Assembly (NCBI GenBank): GCA_013389115.1
Contig: JACADY010000033.1
Span: 1 to 50,366, forward strand
Direction of reading: 5' to 3'
DNA: 50,366 nucleotides
Source: Alphaproteobacteria bacterium
GTDB lineage: Bacteria > Pseudomonadota > Alphaproteobacteria > Micropepsales > Micropepsaceae
In this document: positions 37,832 to 45,638 of the stretch, one piece after another
How positions within the stretch are numbered: the first letter of the stretch is position 1
Layout of the letters: each line of letters begins with the position of its first letter
The notes under the pieces: model-generated
The model's input: the letters and a program-made list of their open reading frames with translations, nothing else
What the model was told of the DNA's origin: nothing
Databases searched by the model: none
Translations under genes and position numbers: made by a program

Positions 37832-40513
37832 ATGGATCAGAACCTGTTTTCCTATATCTGGCGGCACAGCCGGCGTGAACAGATCGCGGTCATCGCGGTC
37901 GTGCTCGCCTCCTTGCCCTTCTATTACGCCTCGCTCAATCTGCCTGCGCTCATCGTCAATATGCCCATCCAGGGGCACGGATTCGAGAGCCCGGGCGCAA
38001 GCCAGCCCTTCTTTCCCCTCAGCCTGCCCTGGTTTGGGGAAGAGGTCGTGATCTTTCCCGGCATTCCCCTCGATCGGCTGTCCTTCCTCATCGCGCTCAG
38101 CGTACTTTTCCTTACGCTTGTGTGCATCAACGGGATCTTCAAGTTCCAGATCAATACGATGAAGGGCCGCATGGGCGAGCGGCTGTTGCGGCGATTGCGC
38201 TATGAACTGCTCGACCGGGTCTTGCGCTTTCCGATCGGGCATTTCCGAAGGGTGAGGCCGCCCGAAATCGCCAGCATGGTGAAGGACGAGGTGGAGCCGA
38301 TCGGCGGCTTCATCGGCGATGCGATCGAGCTTCCCCTGTTCGCGGGCGGCCAGGCGGTGACGGCTTTGCTGTTCATCCTTGTACAGAATTTCTGGCTGGG
38401 CCTCATCGCGGCCTTCATGATCGCGATCCAGTCTCTTGTCATTCCGCTGCTGCGCGTTCCCATCCTGCGGCTTGGACGTCTGCGGCAGCTCCAGGCGCGC
38501 GATCTGGCGGGGCGGGTGGGCGAAATCGTCGAGGGCATCAGCGATATCCGCACGAACGATACCGCCAACTATGAGCGTGCGGACATCGCGCGCAGGCTGG
38601 GGCAGATATTCTTCATCCGCTTCGAACTCTATCAGCGAAAATTCTTCGTCAAGTTCCTCAACAATTTTCTCGCGCAGGTGACGCCCTTCATCTTCTATGC
38701 GCTTGGGGGCTATCTTGCGATCAAGGGACAGCTCTCGATCGGTGAACTGGTGGCGGTGATCGCGGCCTACAAGGAGCTGCCCGCGCCCATCAAGGAACTC
38801 ATCGACTGGGACCTGCAGCGCCAGGACGCGCAGATCAAATATGAACAGGTCATCGATCAGTTCCAGCCCGATGGCATGGTCAGCGCGGCCATTCAATCCT
38901 TGCCGGAAGCCGATATTCCCCCTCTCAAAGGGCGTATCACGGCAAGCGATCTCTCAGCCATTGACGATTCGGGCGCGCGGCTGCTCGAGGGTGTATCCTT
39001 CGATATCGAACTCGACAGCCATGTGGCCTTTGCAGGCCCTCCCGGCCAGGGAAAGGAGGCGGCCGCGCAGGCGCTCGTGCGGCTCGTGGCGGTGCGCGGC
39101 GGGCGGCTCATCCTTGCCGGGCACGATGTGGCGCTGATCGGAGACGCCGTCATCGGCCGGCGCGTCGGCTATGTGGGGCACGATACCTATGTGTTCACAG
39201 GCAGCGTCAAAGACAACATCCTTTATGGCCTCAAGCATGAACCGCGGCGGCCCTCCGCCCTTAGCTGGTCGATGCGCGACCGGGCCGAGCTTGCGGCCAG
39301 CGGCAATCCCAGCTTCGATCCCTTTGCCGATTGGATCGACTATGAGGCGGCGAGTGCCGCGACCATCGAGGATGTCGAAGCGCGCATCATCGCCCTTTTG
39401 CCAACGGCGGATTTCGAGGACGATGTCTATCAGTTCGGCCTGCGCGCCCGGATCGATCCCATCGCGACTCCTGAACTTGCCGCCCTTGCACTCAAGGCGC
39501 GCGAAGCCCTGCGCCCGCGCCTCATCGATCCGGCCCAGGGCGGGCTCGTCGAGCCGTTCGATGTCGAGGCCTATAACCGCAACGCGACACTTGAAGAAAA
39601 CCTGCTCTTCGGACTTCCAGTCGATCCCAACTATGTCGGGGCAAGCCTTCCCCAGATCCAGCAGATCGCGAACCTCCTTAAGGAGCTTGATCTCTTCAAT
39701 CCGCTCGTCGCGGCGGGGCGCGAGATCGCGGAAACGATGATCGAATTGTTCCGCGGGCTGCCGCCTGATCATCCCTTCTTCGAGCAATTCAGCTTCATCT
39801 CCGCGACCGAGATGCCCGAATACCAGGCGCTGCTCAACCGCATCCCGGCGGGGGCGGTGATGGGGCCGCAGGACGCGGCGCGGTTCATCGCGCTTTCCTT
39901 GCGCTATGTCGATGCGCGGCATCGCCTTGGCATCATCACCGAGGAGATCAGGATCAAGATTCTTGCGGCGCGGCGGCGTCTGCAAGCCTGGCTGAAGGAG
40001 AATGCGCCCGGCGCGATCGCCTTTTACGACCCGGCACAGTTCAATGCCGCGGCGAGCCTGCAGGACAATATTCTCTTCGGCCGGGTCGCCTATGGCGTTG
40101 CCGATGCGCAAAAGCGCGTCGGGCATCTCCTCTCAGATGTCCTTGATGAACTGGGCCTCAAGGACGCGGTACTGCGCGCGGGTCTGCGCTTCGATGCGGG
40201 GGCGGCGGGGCGGCGGCTGCTGCCGGGGCAGCGGCAGAAAATCGCGCTGCTGCGGGCGCTGCTCAAGAATCCGGACCTGCTCGTCGTCAATCAGGGCCTT
40301 GCCGTCCTGGACGCGGGCGCGCAGTCGGAAATTCTCACCCGCGTGCTTGCAATGCGAAGCGGGCAGGGCGTCATCTGGACCGTTGCCCGGGCGGAGGGCG
40401 AACATCCCTTCGACCATGTGCTCGTATTCGAGCAAGGGCGCATTGCCGATGAACGAAGGCTGCGGCGCGGGCCGGTCAAAACCTCAGAAGCCAAGGAGCG
40501 TACGCTCATATGA
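37832..40513 (+). CDS. ABC-exporter-like protein with a degenerate, expanded nucleotide-binding domain
   Basis: An 893-residue protein. Residues 1-345 look like an ABC exporter membrane domain, with hydrophobic segments near 17-40, 83-105, 166-208 and 283-300. The ATPase part begins near 365 but is abnormal. Walker A is GPPGQGKE (402-409) with Glu replacing Ser/Thr. The Q-loop Gln is His450. The signature is LLPGQ (796-800). Walker B ends LLVVNQ, so Asp becomes Asn820 and the catalytic Glu becomes Gln821. The H-loop His position is Ala852. About 330 residues, largely helical, separate Q-loop and signature instead of the usual 50-60, and they carry two more copies of the D/E-N-I/L-L-F/Y-G motif. 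The frame is intact and overlaps the next gene by 4 bases, so it is not a pseudogene. ATP hydrolysis is unlikely; its job is unknown. Confidence 0.85.
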   Translation: MDQNLFSYIWRHSRREQIAVIAVVLASLPFYYASLNLPALIVNMPIQGHGFESPGASQPFFPLSLPWFGEEVVIFPGIPLDRLSFLIALSVLFLTLVCINGIFKFQINTMKGRMGERLLRRLRYELLDRVLRFPIGHFRRVRPPEIASMVKDEVEPIGGFIGDAIELPLFAGGQAVTALLFILVQNFWLGLIAAFMIAIQSLVIPLLRVPILRLGRLRQLQARDLAGRVGEIVEGISDIRTNDTANYERADIARRLGQIFFIRFELYQRKFFVKFLNNFLAQVTPFIFYALGGYLAIKGQLSIGELVAVIAAYKELPAPIKELIDWDLQRQDAQIKYEQVIDQFQPDGMVSAAIQSLPEADIPPLKGRITASDLSAIDDSGARLLEGVSFDIELDSHVAFAGPPGQGKEAAAQALVRLVAVRGGRLILAGHDVALIGDAVIGRRVGYVGHDTYVFTGSVKDNILYGLKHEPRRPSALSWSMRDRAELAASGNPSFDPFADWIDYEAASAATIEDVEARIIALLPTADFEDDVYQFGLRARIDPIATPELAALALKAREALRPRLIDPAQGGLVEPFDVEAYNRNATLEENLLFGLPVDPNYVGASLPQIQQIANLLKELDLFNPLVAAGREIAETMIELFRGLPPDHPFFEQFSFISATEMPEYQALLNRIPAGAVMGPQDAARFIALSLRYVDARHRLGIITEEIRIKILAARRRLQAWLKENAPGAIAFYDPAQFNAAASLQDNILFGRVAYGVADAQKRVGHLLSDVLDELGLKDAVLRAGLRFDAGAAGRRLLPGQRQKIALLRALLKNPDLLVVNQGLAVLDAGAQSEILTRVLAMRSGQGVIWTVARAEGEHPFDHVLVFEQGRIADERRLRRGPVKTSEAKERTLI

Positions 40514-40929
40514 GCCTCAATGACGAAGTCGAGGCGCTCAAGCGCATCAAACTGTTCTCCGCGATCGAGCCGGCGAAACTGAAGCTGCTTGCCTTTGCAA
40601 GCGAGCGGATCTCGTTCGAGGCGGGGCAGAGCCTCTTTCGCGAAGGCGATCCGGGCGATGCGGCCTATCTGGTGCTCGAGGGCGTCGCCGATGTGGTCGT
40701 GCAGTCCTCCAAGGGACCCATCACCGTTGCCGAGATCGGGCGCGACGCGTTCGTCGGTGAAATCGCGATCCTGTGCGATGTGCCGCGCACGGCGAGCGTG
40801 ACGGCGGCAAGCCGCATCGTCGCCTTGCGTATCCGCAAAGACGTCTTCCTGCAGCTGCTGCGCGACATGACCAGCATGGCGCTTGAGATCATGCGCGAAT
40901 TGGCGGAGCGGCTGGAAGCGACGACGTAG
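40510..40929 (+). CDS. Stand-alone cyclic-nucleotide-binding domain protein
   Basis: A 139-residue protein made almost entirely of one CAP_ED domain, with no DNA-binding or catalytic domain attached. The phosphate-binding cassette is preserved as GEIAILCDVPRTASVTA (about 78-94), including the Gly-Glu pair and the Arg that contacts the cyclic phosphate. Binding of cAMP, cGMP or a related ligand is therefore plausible. Its ATG overlaps the stop of the degenerate ABC protein by 4 bases. The likeliest role is a regulatory subunit of that protein, but this is inference. Confidence 0.88.
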   Translation: MSLNDEVEALKRIKLFSAIEPAKLKLLAFASERISFEAGQSLFREGDPGDAAYLVLEGVADVVVQSSKGPITVAEIGRDAFVGEIAILCDVPRTASVTAASRIVALRIRKDVFLQLLRDMTSMALEIMRELAERLEATT

Positions 40930-40984
40930 GACCTCACGGCCGCGCGGGCGCGCCTGCGCGAGGCGGGATTGGATGGTGTGACCC

Positions 40985-41548
40985 ATGAATGACCAAGCCC
41001 CGCACGCCTTGTTCCTTGCGCGCGTCGTCGCGTTCGCAGCCAGTGCCCATGTCGGACACCGCCGGCGGGGGTTGGCGCAGGAGCCCTATTTCAATCACCT
41101 CGCCGAAGTGGCGCAGCTTGTGGCCGAGGCAACCGGCGGCCGGGATATCAATGTCATCGCCGCCGCCTATCTCCACGACACGGTCGAAGATGTGGGCGTG
41201 ACGGCGGATCAGCTGCGCGCGGCCTTCAACGACGATGTTGCCGCGCTCGTGCTGGAAGTGACCGACGACAAGGCTCTGCCTAAGGCTGAGCGCAAGCGGT
41301 TGCAAGTCGTCAATGCGCCGCATAAGAGCGAGCGGGCCAAGCTGATCAAACTTGCCGACAAGACCAGCAATCTGCGGGCGCTCGTGCTCTCGCCGCCCGA
41401 TTGGCCGCTGGAACGGCGCCAAGAGTATGTCGATTGGGCGCGCGCTGTCGCGGCGGGGCTCTTTGGTGTCAATGCCGCTCTTGAAGAACTTTTTTTCGAG
41501 GCGGCAGGCAACGCGGACAAAGCCATCAGGTCTTTATCGTCACCGTGA
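40985..41548 (+). CDS. MESH1-like HD-domain phosphohydrolase (possible alarmone hydrolase)
   Basis: A 187-residue single-domain protein with the HD metal-site pattern: His38 (FNHLAEVA), His64-Asp65 (AAYLHDTVEDVG) and Asp125 (KLADKTSNL). HDTVED and KLADKTSNL closely resemble the hydrolase half of SpoT and the small alarmone hydrolases related to MESH1, which remove pyrophosphate from (p)ppGpp. There is no synthetase, TGS or ACT domain. It lies 55 bases after the cyclic-nucleotide-binding gene and overlaps the convergent xth gene by 23 bases. Confidence 0.82.
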   Translation: MNDQAPHALFLARVVAFAASAHVGHRRRGLAQEPYFNHLAEVAQLVAEATGGRDINVIAAAYLHDTVEDVGVTADQLRAAFNDDVAALVLEVTDDKALPKAERKRLQVVNAPHKSERAKLIKLADKTSNLRALVLSPPDWPLERRQEYVDWARAVAAGLFGVNAALEELFFEAAGNADKAIRSLSSP

Positions 41549-42329
41549 TCGGCACGTGGTCGGAGCTTTGCGGCCAGTCGCGGGCGTCCTTCAGGATCGC
41601 GTGGCTTTGCACGGCGCCTTTCAGGCCTTGCGAAATCCAGACATGGTCGAGGCGGCGGCCGCGATCGGATTTGCGCCAATCCTGGTTGCGATAGCTCCAC
41701 CAGGAATAGATCTTCTCGGGCACCGGCACCGCCTCGCGCGTGACATCGATCCAATCGAAGGCGGCGCGGGCATTCTCAAAACGCTCGGTTTCGGCGGGTG
41801 TATGGCTGACAATGTCGAGGAGCTGTTTGTGGCTCCACACGTCATGCTCGCCGGGCGCAATATTGAGATCGCCAACTAGGATGGCGCGCGCGCTCTTCTT
41901 GCCGCGGCGGCGGGCGAAGACGCTGTCCATCTCCTCGACGAATTGCAGCTTGTGGGCGAATTTCTCGTTCGCCTGCGGATCGGGAATGTCGCCGCCCGCA
42001 GGCACATAGAGATTGTGCAGCTCGATCCCGGAAGGCAGCGTCGCGCTGATGTGGCGGGCATCGCCCTTGCCGCAGAAATCATGGCTCGCTACCCGCGCAA
42101 GTGGCACGCGCGAGAGGATGGCGACGCCGTGATAGCCCTTCTGCCCCTTCACCGCCATGTGCTCAAAGCCCAGTGCGGCAATGGGCTCGCGCGGGAAGAG
42201 ATCCGTCTCGACCTTGATTTCCTGAAGACAGACGATGTCGGGCTTTTCCAGCGCGATGAGCTGCTGCAGCAGCGGCATGCGCAGGCGGACCGAATTGATG
42301 TTCCAGGTGGTGAGGCGAAGCGCGGGCAT
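41526..42329 (-). CDS. xth: Exodeoxyribonuclease III
   Basis: A 267-residue AP endonuclease/3'-exonuclease of base-excision repair. Family motifs are LTTWNINSVRLR at the start, DIVCLQEIKVE with the metal-binding Glu, GYHGVAILS, LVGDLNIAP, and the terminal SSDHVPITVTI with the catalytic Asp-His. It is full length. The 3' ends of this gene and of the HD-domain gene overlap by 23 bases, so the transcripts converge and may pair. Confidence 0.96.
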   Translation of the reverse strand: MPALRLTTWNINSVRLRMPLLQQLIALEKPDIVCLQEIKVETDLFPREPIAALGFEHMAVKGQKGYHGVAILSRVPLARVASHDFCGKGDARHISATLPSGIELHNLYVPAGGDIPDPQANEKFAHKLQFVEEMDSVFARRRGKKSARAILVGDLNIAPGEHDVWSHKQLLDIVSHTPAETERFENARAAFDWIDVTREAVPVPEKIYSWWSYRNQDWRKSDRGRRLDHVWISQGLKGAVQSHAILKDARDWPQSSDHVPITVTIKT

Positions 42330-42375
42330 CCACTCTCGTCGGTCATCAACGCGGCGGCGTCAAGGGCGGGGTTGC

Positions 42376-42999
42376 TCAGAACAGGTTGAAGCTCATGCCC
42401 GTGATGCCGATGGGCCAGCGGCCCTGCTCAAAAAGCGCGAATTTGCGGGCGAAGGGGTGATCCTCGTCGGCGAGCCCCGCAAGGATCAGAAGCGCAGCCT
42501 GGTGGCAGGACTGCGATGCGCTTCCGGCCGCCACGGTCACGATTTTCACCGGCCTTTGGCCCCAGGTGAGGGCGGCATTGCGGGCATGCTCACGGATGAT
42601 GCGGCCCGTCTCGGCGGCGACATGGGCGAGCGCGATCTCAACCGTGTCCTCGCCATAAAGCTCAACCGCCGTGGCGGTGAGGCCGGCGCGCAATTGCTCC
42701 TCGGCCTCAAAGCCCGGGGCGTCATAGTCGCGGGTCTCAGCCGCCAGCGCCGCCTCGCGCCAATTGCGGACGGGAACGAGGGCGACATCGGGAAAGCCAA
42801 GGCCGGCAAGATAGGTCTCCGCGATGTCCCGCGTGTCCCTTGGAATCGTCTCTCCCAAATGCGCAAACCAGGGAAGGCCGGCGGCATGGCGGGCAAAGCG
42901 GCCGATCAGGCGGACGCTGTCGAGAACGGGCTCGCCGCCTTCCCCCTCGCCCTCGCCCCAGGTCTCCTCGGGGTCGTCTGCGTCATCGTAGCCGCCCAT
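42376..42999 (-). CDS. Conserved protein of unknown function
   Basis: A 207-residue protein that I cannot place in a named family. The first 25 residues are highly acidic and Gly-rich. The rest is probably globular and alpha/beta. A segment SCHQAALLILAGLADEDHPF and a terminal block FEQGRWPIGITGMSFNLF look conserved rather than random. There is no signal peptide or membrane helix. It lies 46 bases upstream of xth on the same strand and may be co-transcribed with it. Confidence 0.7.
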   Translation of the reverse strand: MGGYDDADDPEETWGEGEGEGGEPVLDSVRLIGRFARHAAGLPWFAHLGETIPRDTRDIAETYLAGLGFPDVALVPVRNWREAALAAETRDYDAPGFEAEEQLRAGLTATAVELYGEDTVEIALAHVAAETGRIIREHARNAALTWGQRPVKIVTVAAGSASQSCHQAALLILAGLADEDHPFARKFALFEQGRWPIGITGMSFNLF

Positions 43000-43324
43000 G
43001 GCCTACAATCCCGTCTCAGTGTCGACTTCCGCGAAGTATAGCCCCAAAAACGAAGGCGTCCGGCCAGCGGAGTGACCGGACGCCTCAACCGCGCCGTTGC
43101 GCGCCGACACCGGGAGGGGATGGTCCGGTGTCTACGGGGGGACGATGATTGAGCCCGCAAGCGGGGGGGCAACGCGAGGTCAACCGTGGTTCATCCACCC
43201 GATTGTTAATCTATGCACGGGGGACACACCCCGCAACTTTTTTCTTCTAAACTTTTGTCCAAGTGTGATTTCACGTGACTGGTGCGAAATCGCCACATAT
43301 GTGCCCGCGTGGTTGCCACAATGT
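43000..43324. other. 325-bp intergenic region downstream of the aminotransferase gene
   Basis: No protein gene is supported. It contains a strong minus-strand terminator (43054-43085). A second hairpin pairs GACACCGG with CCGGTGTC (about 43108-43134). An AT-rich stretch rich in T runs (about 43200-43270) and a lone TTTCACGTGA parS-like core (43269-43278) complete it. The terminator lies about 240 bases beyond the aminotransferase stop. Either that gene has a long 3' untranslated region or a small minus-strand RNA starts in between. Confidence 0.5.
43054..43085 (-). terminator. Rho-independent terminator on the minus strand
   Basis: A perfect 10-bp stem (AGGCGTCCGG, 43054-43063, with CCGGACGCCT, 43076-43085) and a 12-base loop are followed on the minus strand by TCGTTTTTGG. 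No T run follows on the plus strand, which fixes the orientation. Confidence 0.82.
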
Positions 43325-44719
43325 TTACAGTTTGCCTAAGTCCTTGGCCTGCAAGTCAATACAGCGCCTGGCAAGGCCGAGGAGCTCATCCACTTCCTGT
43401 CTCGAAATGACCAAAGGCGGCGAAAGGACCATCGTGTCCCTGATGGCGCGCATGACAAGGCCGTTTGAAAAACAATGGTTCCGGCATTGGGTGCCGATAT
43501 CCAGTTTGCGGTCGTAAAATTCGCGCGCCGCCTTGTCCTTGACGAGTTCAATGGCGCAAAGGAGCCCTGTGCCCCTCACCTCGCCGACCAGGGGGTGATT
43601 GGAAAGCAGCTCCCGCGCCCGCGCCTGGAAATAGGGGCCAATGTCCTCGCCCACGCGCTCCACGATCTTGTCGCGCGCCATGATTTGAAGGTTCTTGAGG
43701 GCGACCGCGCTGGCGACGGGGTGGCCCGAATAGGTGTAGCCGTGCACAAGCTCTTCGTTGGCGGTGGCAATCGCCTCGCCCACACGCTCTCCCAAGGCAA
43801 TGGCGGAAATGGGCTGATAGCCAGACGAAAGCCCCTTCGCCATCGTCAGGATATCCGGTGCGATGCCAAAAGTGTGCGAGCCGAACCACCTGCCCGTGCG
43901 GCCAAAGCCCGTAATTACCTCATCAAGGTGAAGAAGCACGTCGTATTTGCGGCAAATACGCTGGATCTCGGGCCAATAGGTCTCGGGCGGGAACATGAGG
44001 CCGCCGGCGCCGTGCACGGGCTCGGCAGAGAATGAGGCGACGTTGTCCGGTCCGAGCTCGAGGATTTTCTCCTCCAGCTTCCTTGCGATCAGAAGGCCAT
44101 ACTCGTCCGGCGTGATATCGCCATAGCCCGCGGCCTTGGCGCCGTACCAATAGACGGTGGGCACTTTGACAAAGCCGGGAAACGGCAGGTCCCATTGGGG
44201 ATGCATGGGGGTGAGGCCGGAGAGGGAGGCCGCGGCCATGGTGACGCCATGATAGGCGTATTCACGGCTGATATGGATCTTCTTCTCCGGTCGGCCCTTC
44301 AGGTTCCAGTAGTAGCGGATGAGCTTGATCGCGGTGTCGTTCGCCTCGGAGCCCGAATTGGCAAAGAGCACCCGCGTCAAGCCTTGCGGCAGGATCCCGG
44401 CCAATGTTGCCGCCAGCTCGATCGTCCAGGGGTTCGCGGTCTTGAAGAAATGATTGTAGTAGGGAAGCGTGCGCAGCGCCTCGCAGCCGGCCTCGGCCAG
44501 CTCCTCGTTGCCATAGCCGAGTTGTACGCACCACAGGCCGGCCATGCCGTCGATCAGGCGGTTGCCTTCAGAGTCCCAAAGGTAAATGCCCTTTCCCCTC
44601 GTGATGATGCGCACGCCCTCGGCGTTGAGCGCGGCCGTATCGCTGAAGGGGTGGATGTGGTGGCGGGCGTCGAGCTCCTGCCAGTGCTTGGTCTGATTGT
44701 GGGTCGGGGTGGCGCTCAT
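43325..44719 (-). CDS. Class III omega-aminotransferase
   Basis: A 464-residue PLP-dependent fold-type I aminotransferase. Visible features are LFANSGSEANDTAIKLIRYY (phosphate-binding region), VLLHLDEVITGFGRTG with the PLP-contacting Asp, and TMAKGLSSGYQPISAIA with the Schiff-base Lys. The sequence fits enzymes annotated as putrescine- or beta-alanine-pyruvate aminotransferases, which move amino groups from terminal amines. I chose the ATG at 44719 (MSATPTHNQTKHWQELDARH); 44734 is also in frame. A PuuA-like gene 2.6 kb away makes a polyamine substrate plausible. Confidence 0.92.
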   Translation of the reverse strand: MSATPTHNQTKHWQELDARHHIHPFSDTAALNAEGVRIITRGKGIYLWDSEGNRLIDGMAGLWCVQLGYGNEELAEAGCEALRTLPYYNHFFKTANPWTIELAATLAGILPQGLTRVLFANSGSEANDTAIKLIRYYWNLKGRPEKKIHISREYAYHGVTMAAASLSGLTPMHPQWDLPFPGFVKVPTVYWYGAKAAGYGDITPDEYGLLIARKLEEKILELGPDNVASFSAEPVHGAGGLMFPPETYWPEIQRICRKYDVLLHLDEVITGFGRTGRWFGSHTFGIAPDILTMAKGLSSGYQPISAIALGERVGEAIATANEELVHGYTYSGHPVASAVALKNLQIMARDKIVERVGEDIGPYFQARARELLSNHPLVGEVRGTGLLCAIELVKDKAAREFYDRKLDIGTQCRNHCFSNGLVMRAIRDTMVLSPPLVISRQEVDELLGLARRCIDLQAKDLGKL

Positions 44720-44782
44720 GGCGCAGATCCTCACGTCATTTCATGGACACTGAAGGCGGGCAAAGGGGCATGGCCCCGCAAA

Positions 44783-44806
44783 ATCGGCTCAGGGATTAAA
44801 GCCGAT
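44783..44806 (-). terminator. Weak hairpin terminator after the alpha/beta hydrolase gene
   Basis: ATCGGCT (44783-44789) pairs with AGCCGAT (44800-44806) around a 10-base loop. On the minus strand it is followed by TTTGC. The short stem and T run make this a modest candidate. Confidence 0.4.
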
Positions 44807-44885
44807 CCGGGCGCACAGAATGAGGAGGTGCCGCTTCTTGTTCATGGCATGAGTGTAGCAAAGCCCACGGCGATGCCAATCGGAC

Positions 44886-45632
44886 TTAAACACCAAGCGT
44901 AAACCGCAAGGCGGCGGCGATGGTCATGCGATCGCGCAGGGCAAGATTATGTCCAAGACCCTCGACGGCCAGCAGCTTTGCGCCGGGCCAGGCGGCGATG
45001 ATCGCCTCCGACCCCGACAGGGGCGTGCGCTCATCGTCGCGCGAGTGAATGATGAGCAGGGGCTCGGTGCGGGCGGGCGCCCGCGCGATGATGTCCACGA
45101 GCGATCCGCCGTTTGCCTTGACGCGGGCGAGCGCGCTTTCGGTTTCCGCTTCTGTCAGCCCGGTGCGTTCGCAGCGCTGGCGGAACTGGTCGGCCTGCCG
45201 CGCGGGCGGCGCAAAGAAGACCAGAGCCTTGGCGCGCAGGCCTGCTTCGAGCGCCAGCATCGTCGCGGGACAGCCAAAGGAATGGGCGAGGAGCGCGACG
45301 AAGGGACCTTCCTCACGATCGAGGGCGAGCAGGGCCTCGGCCGCAATGCGCGCATTGACGGTCTCGCCTTCAGAAGCGCCATGGCCGGGCAAGTCGGGAG
45401 CGATCACGCGCGCGCCCGCCTTTTCGATCTCCGGGATCATGCTTGAGAACTCCCGGGCACTTGATTCCCAGCCATGCACGAGCAGGACAGGCGGCCCCTC
45501 TCCATGGACCTCATAGAAGAGGCGCCCGGAGGGGAGGGTCATTTCCGACAAGCCGACCATCGCGGGCGGCAGGCGCCGCTGACGGCGGGGCTTGCCCAAT
45601 GTTGCCAGCAGCTCATCGATGCGGTCGGACAT
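44886..45632 (-). CDS. Alpha/beta-fold hydrolase
   Basis: A 248-residue alpha/beta hydrolase. The oxyanion-hole segment LVHGWESSAREF is at about 52-63. The nucleophile elbow AHSFGC (the usual GHSxG with Ala first) is at about 115-120. A late Asp lies in IIHSRDDERTPL and the terminal His in VEGLGHNLAL. No signal peptide. The substrate cannot be predicted. It follows the pirin gene by 6 bases and is very likely in the same operon. Confidence 0.88.
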   Translation of the reverse strand: MSDRIDELLATLGKPRRQRRLPPAMVGLSEMTLPSGRLFYEVHGEGPPVLLVHGWESSAREFSSMIPEIEKAGARVIAPDLPGHGASEGETVNARIAAEALLALDREEGPFVALLAHSFGCPATMLALEAGLRAKALVFFAPPARQADQFRQRCERTGLTEAETESALARVKANGGSLVDIIARAPARTEPLLIIHSRDDERTPLSGSEAIIAAWPGAKLLAVEGLGHNLALRDRMTIAAALRFTLGV

Positions 45633-45638
45633 GCTCGA

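Noticed and set aside
37796..40126. Long minus-strand open frames opposite the degenerate ABC gene (37796-38896 and 38954-40126)
   Set aside because: They are antisense shadows; the plus-strand frame has clear ABC architecture and the neighbouring gene overlap.
37832..40513. Pseudogene or frameshifted ABC transporter
   Set aside because: The frame is intact for 893 codons, base composition is like that of its neighbours, and it overlaps the next gene by the usual 4 bases.
43269..43278. TTTCACGTGA as a third parS site
   Set aside because: Only the 10-base core matches; the six flanking positions (TG and AACA in the consensus) do not fit, and it is 36 kb from the other two.
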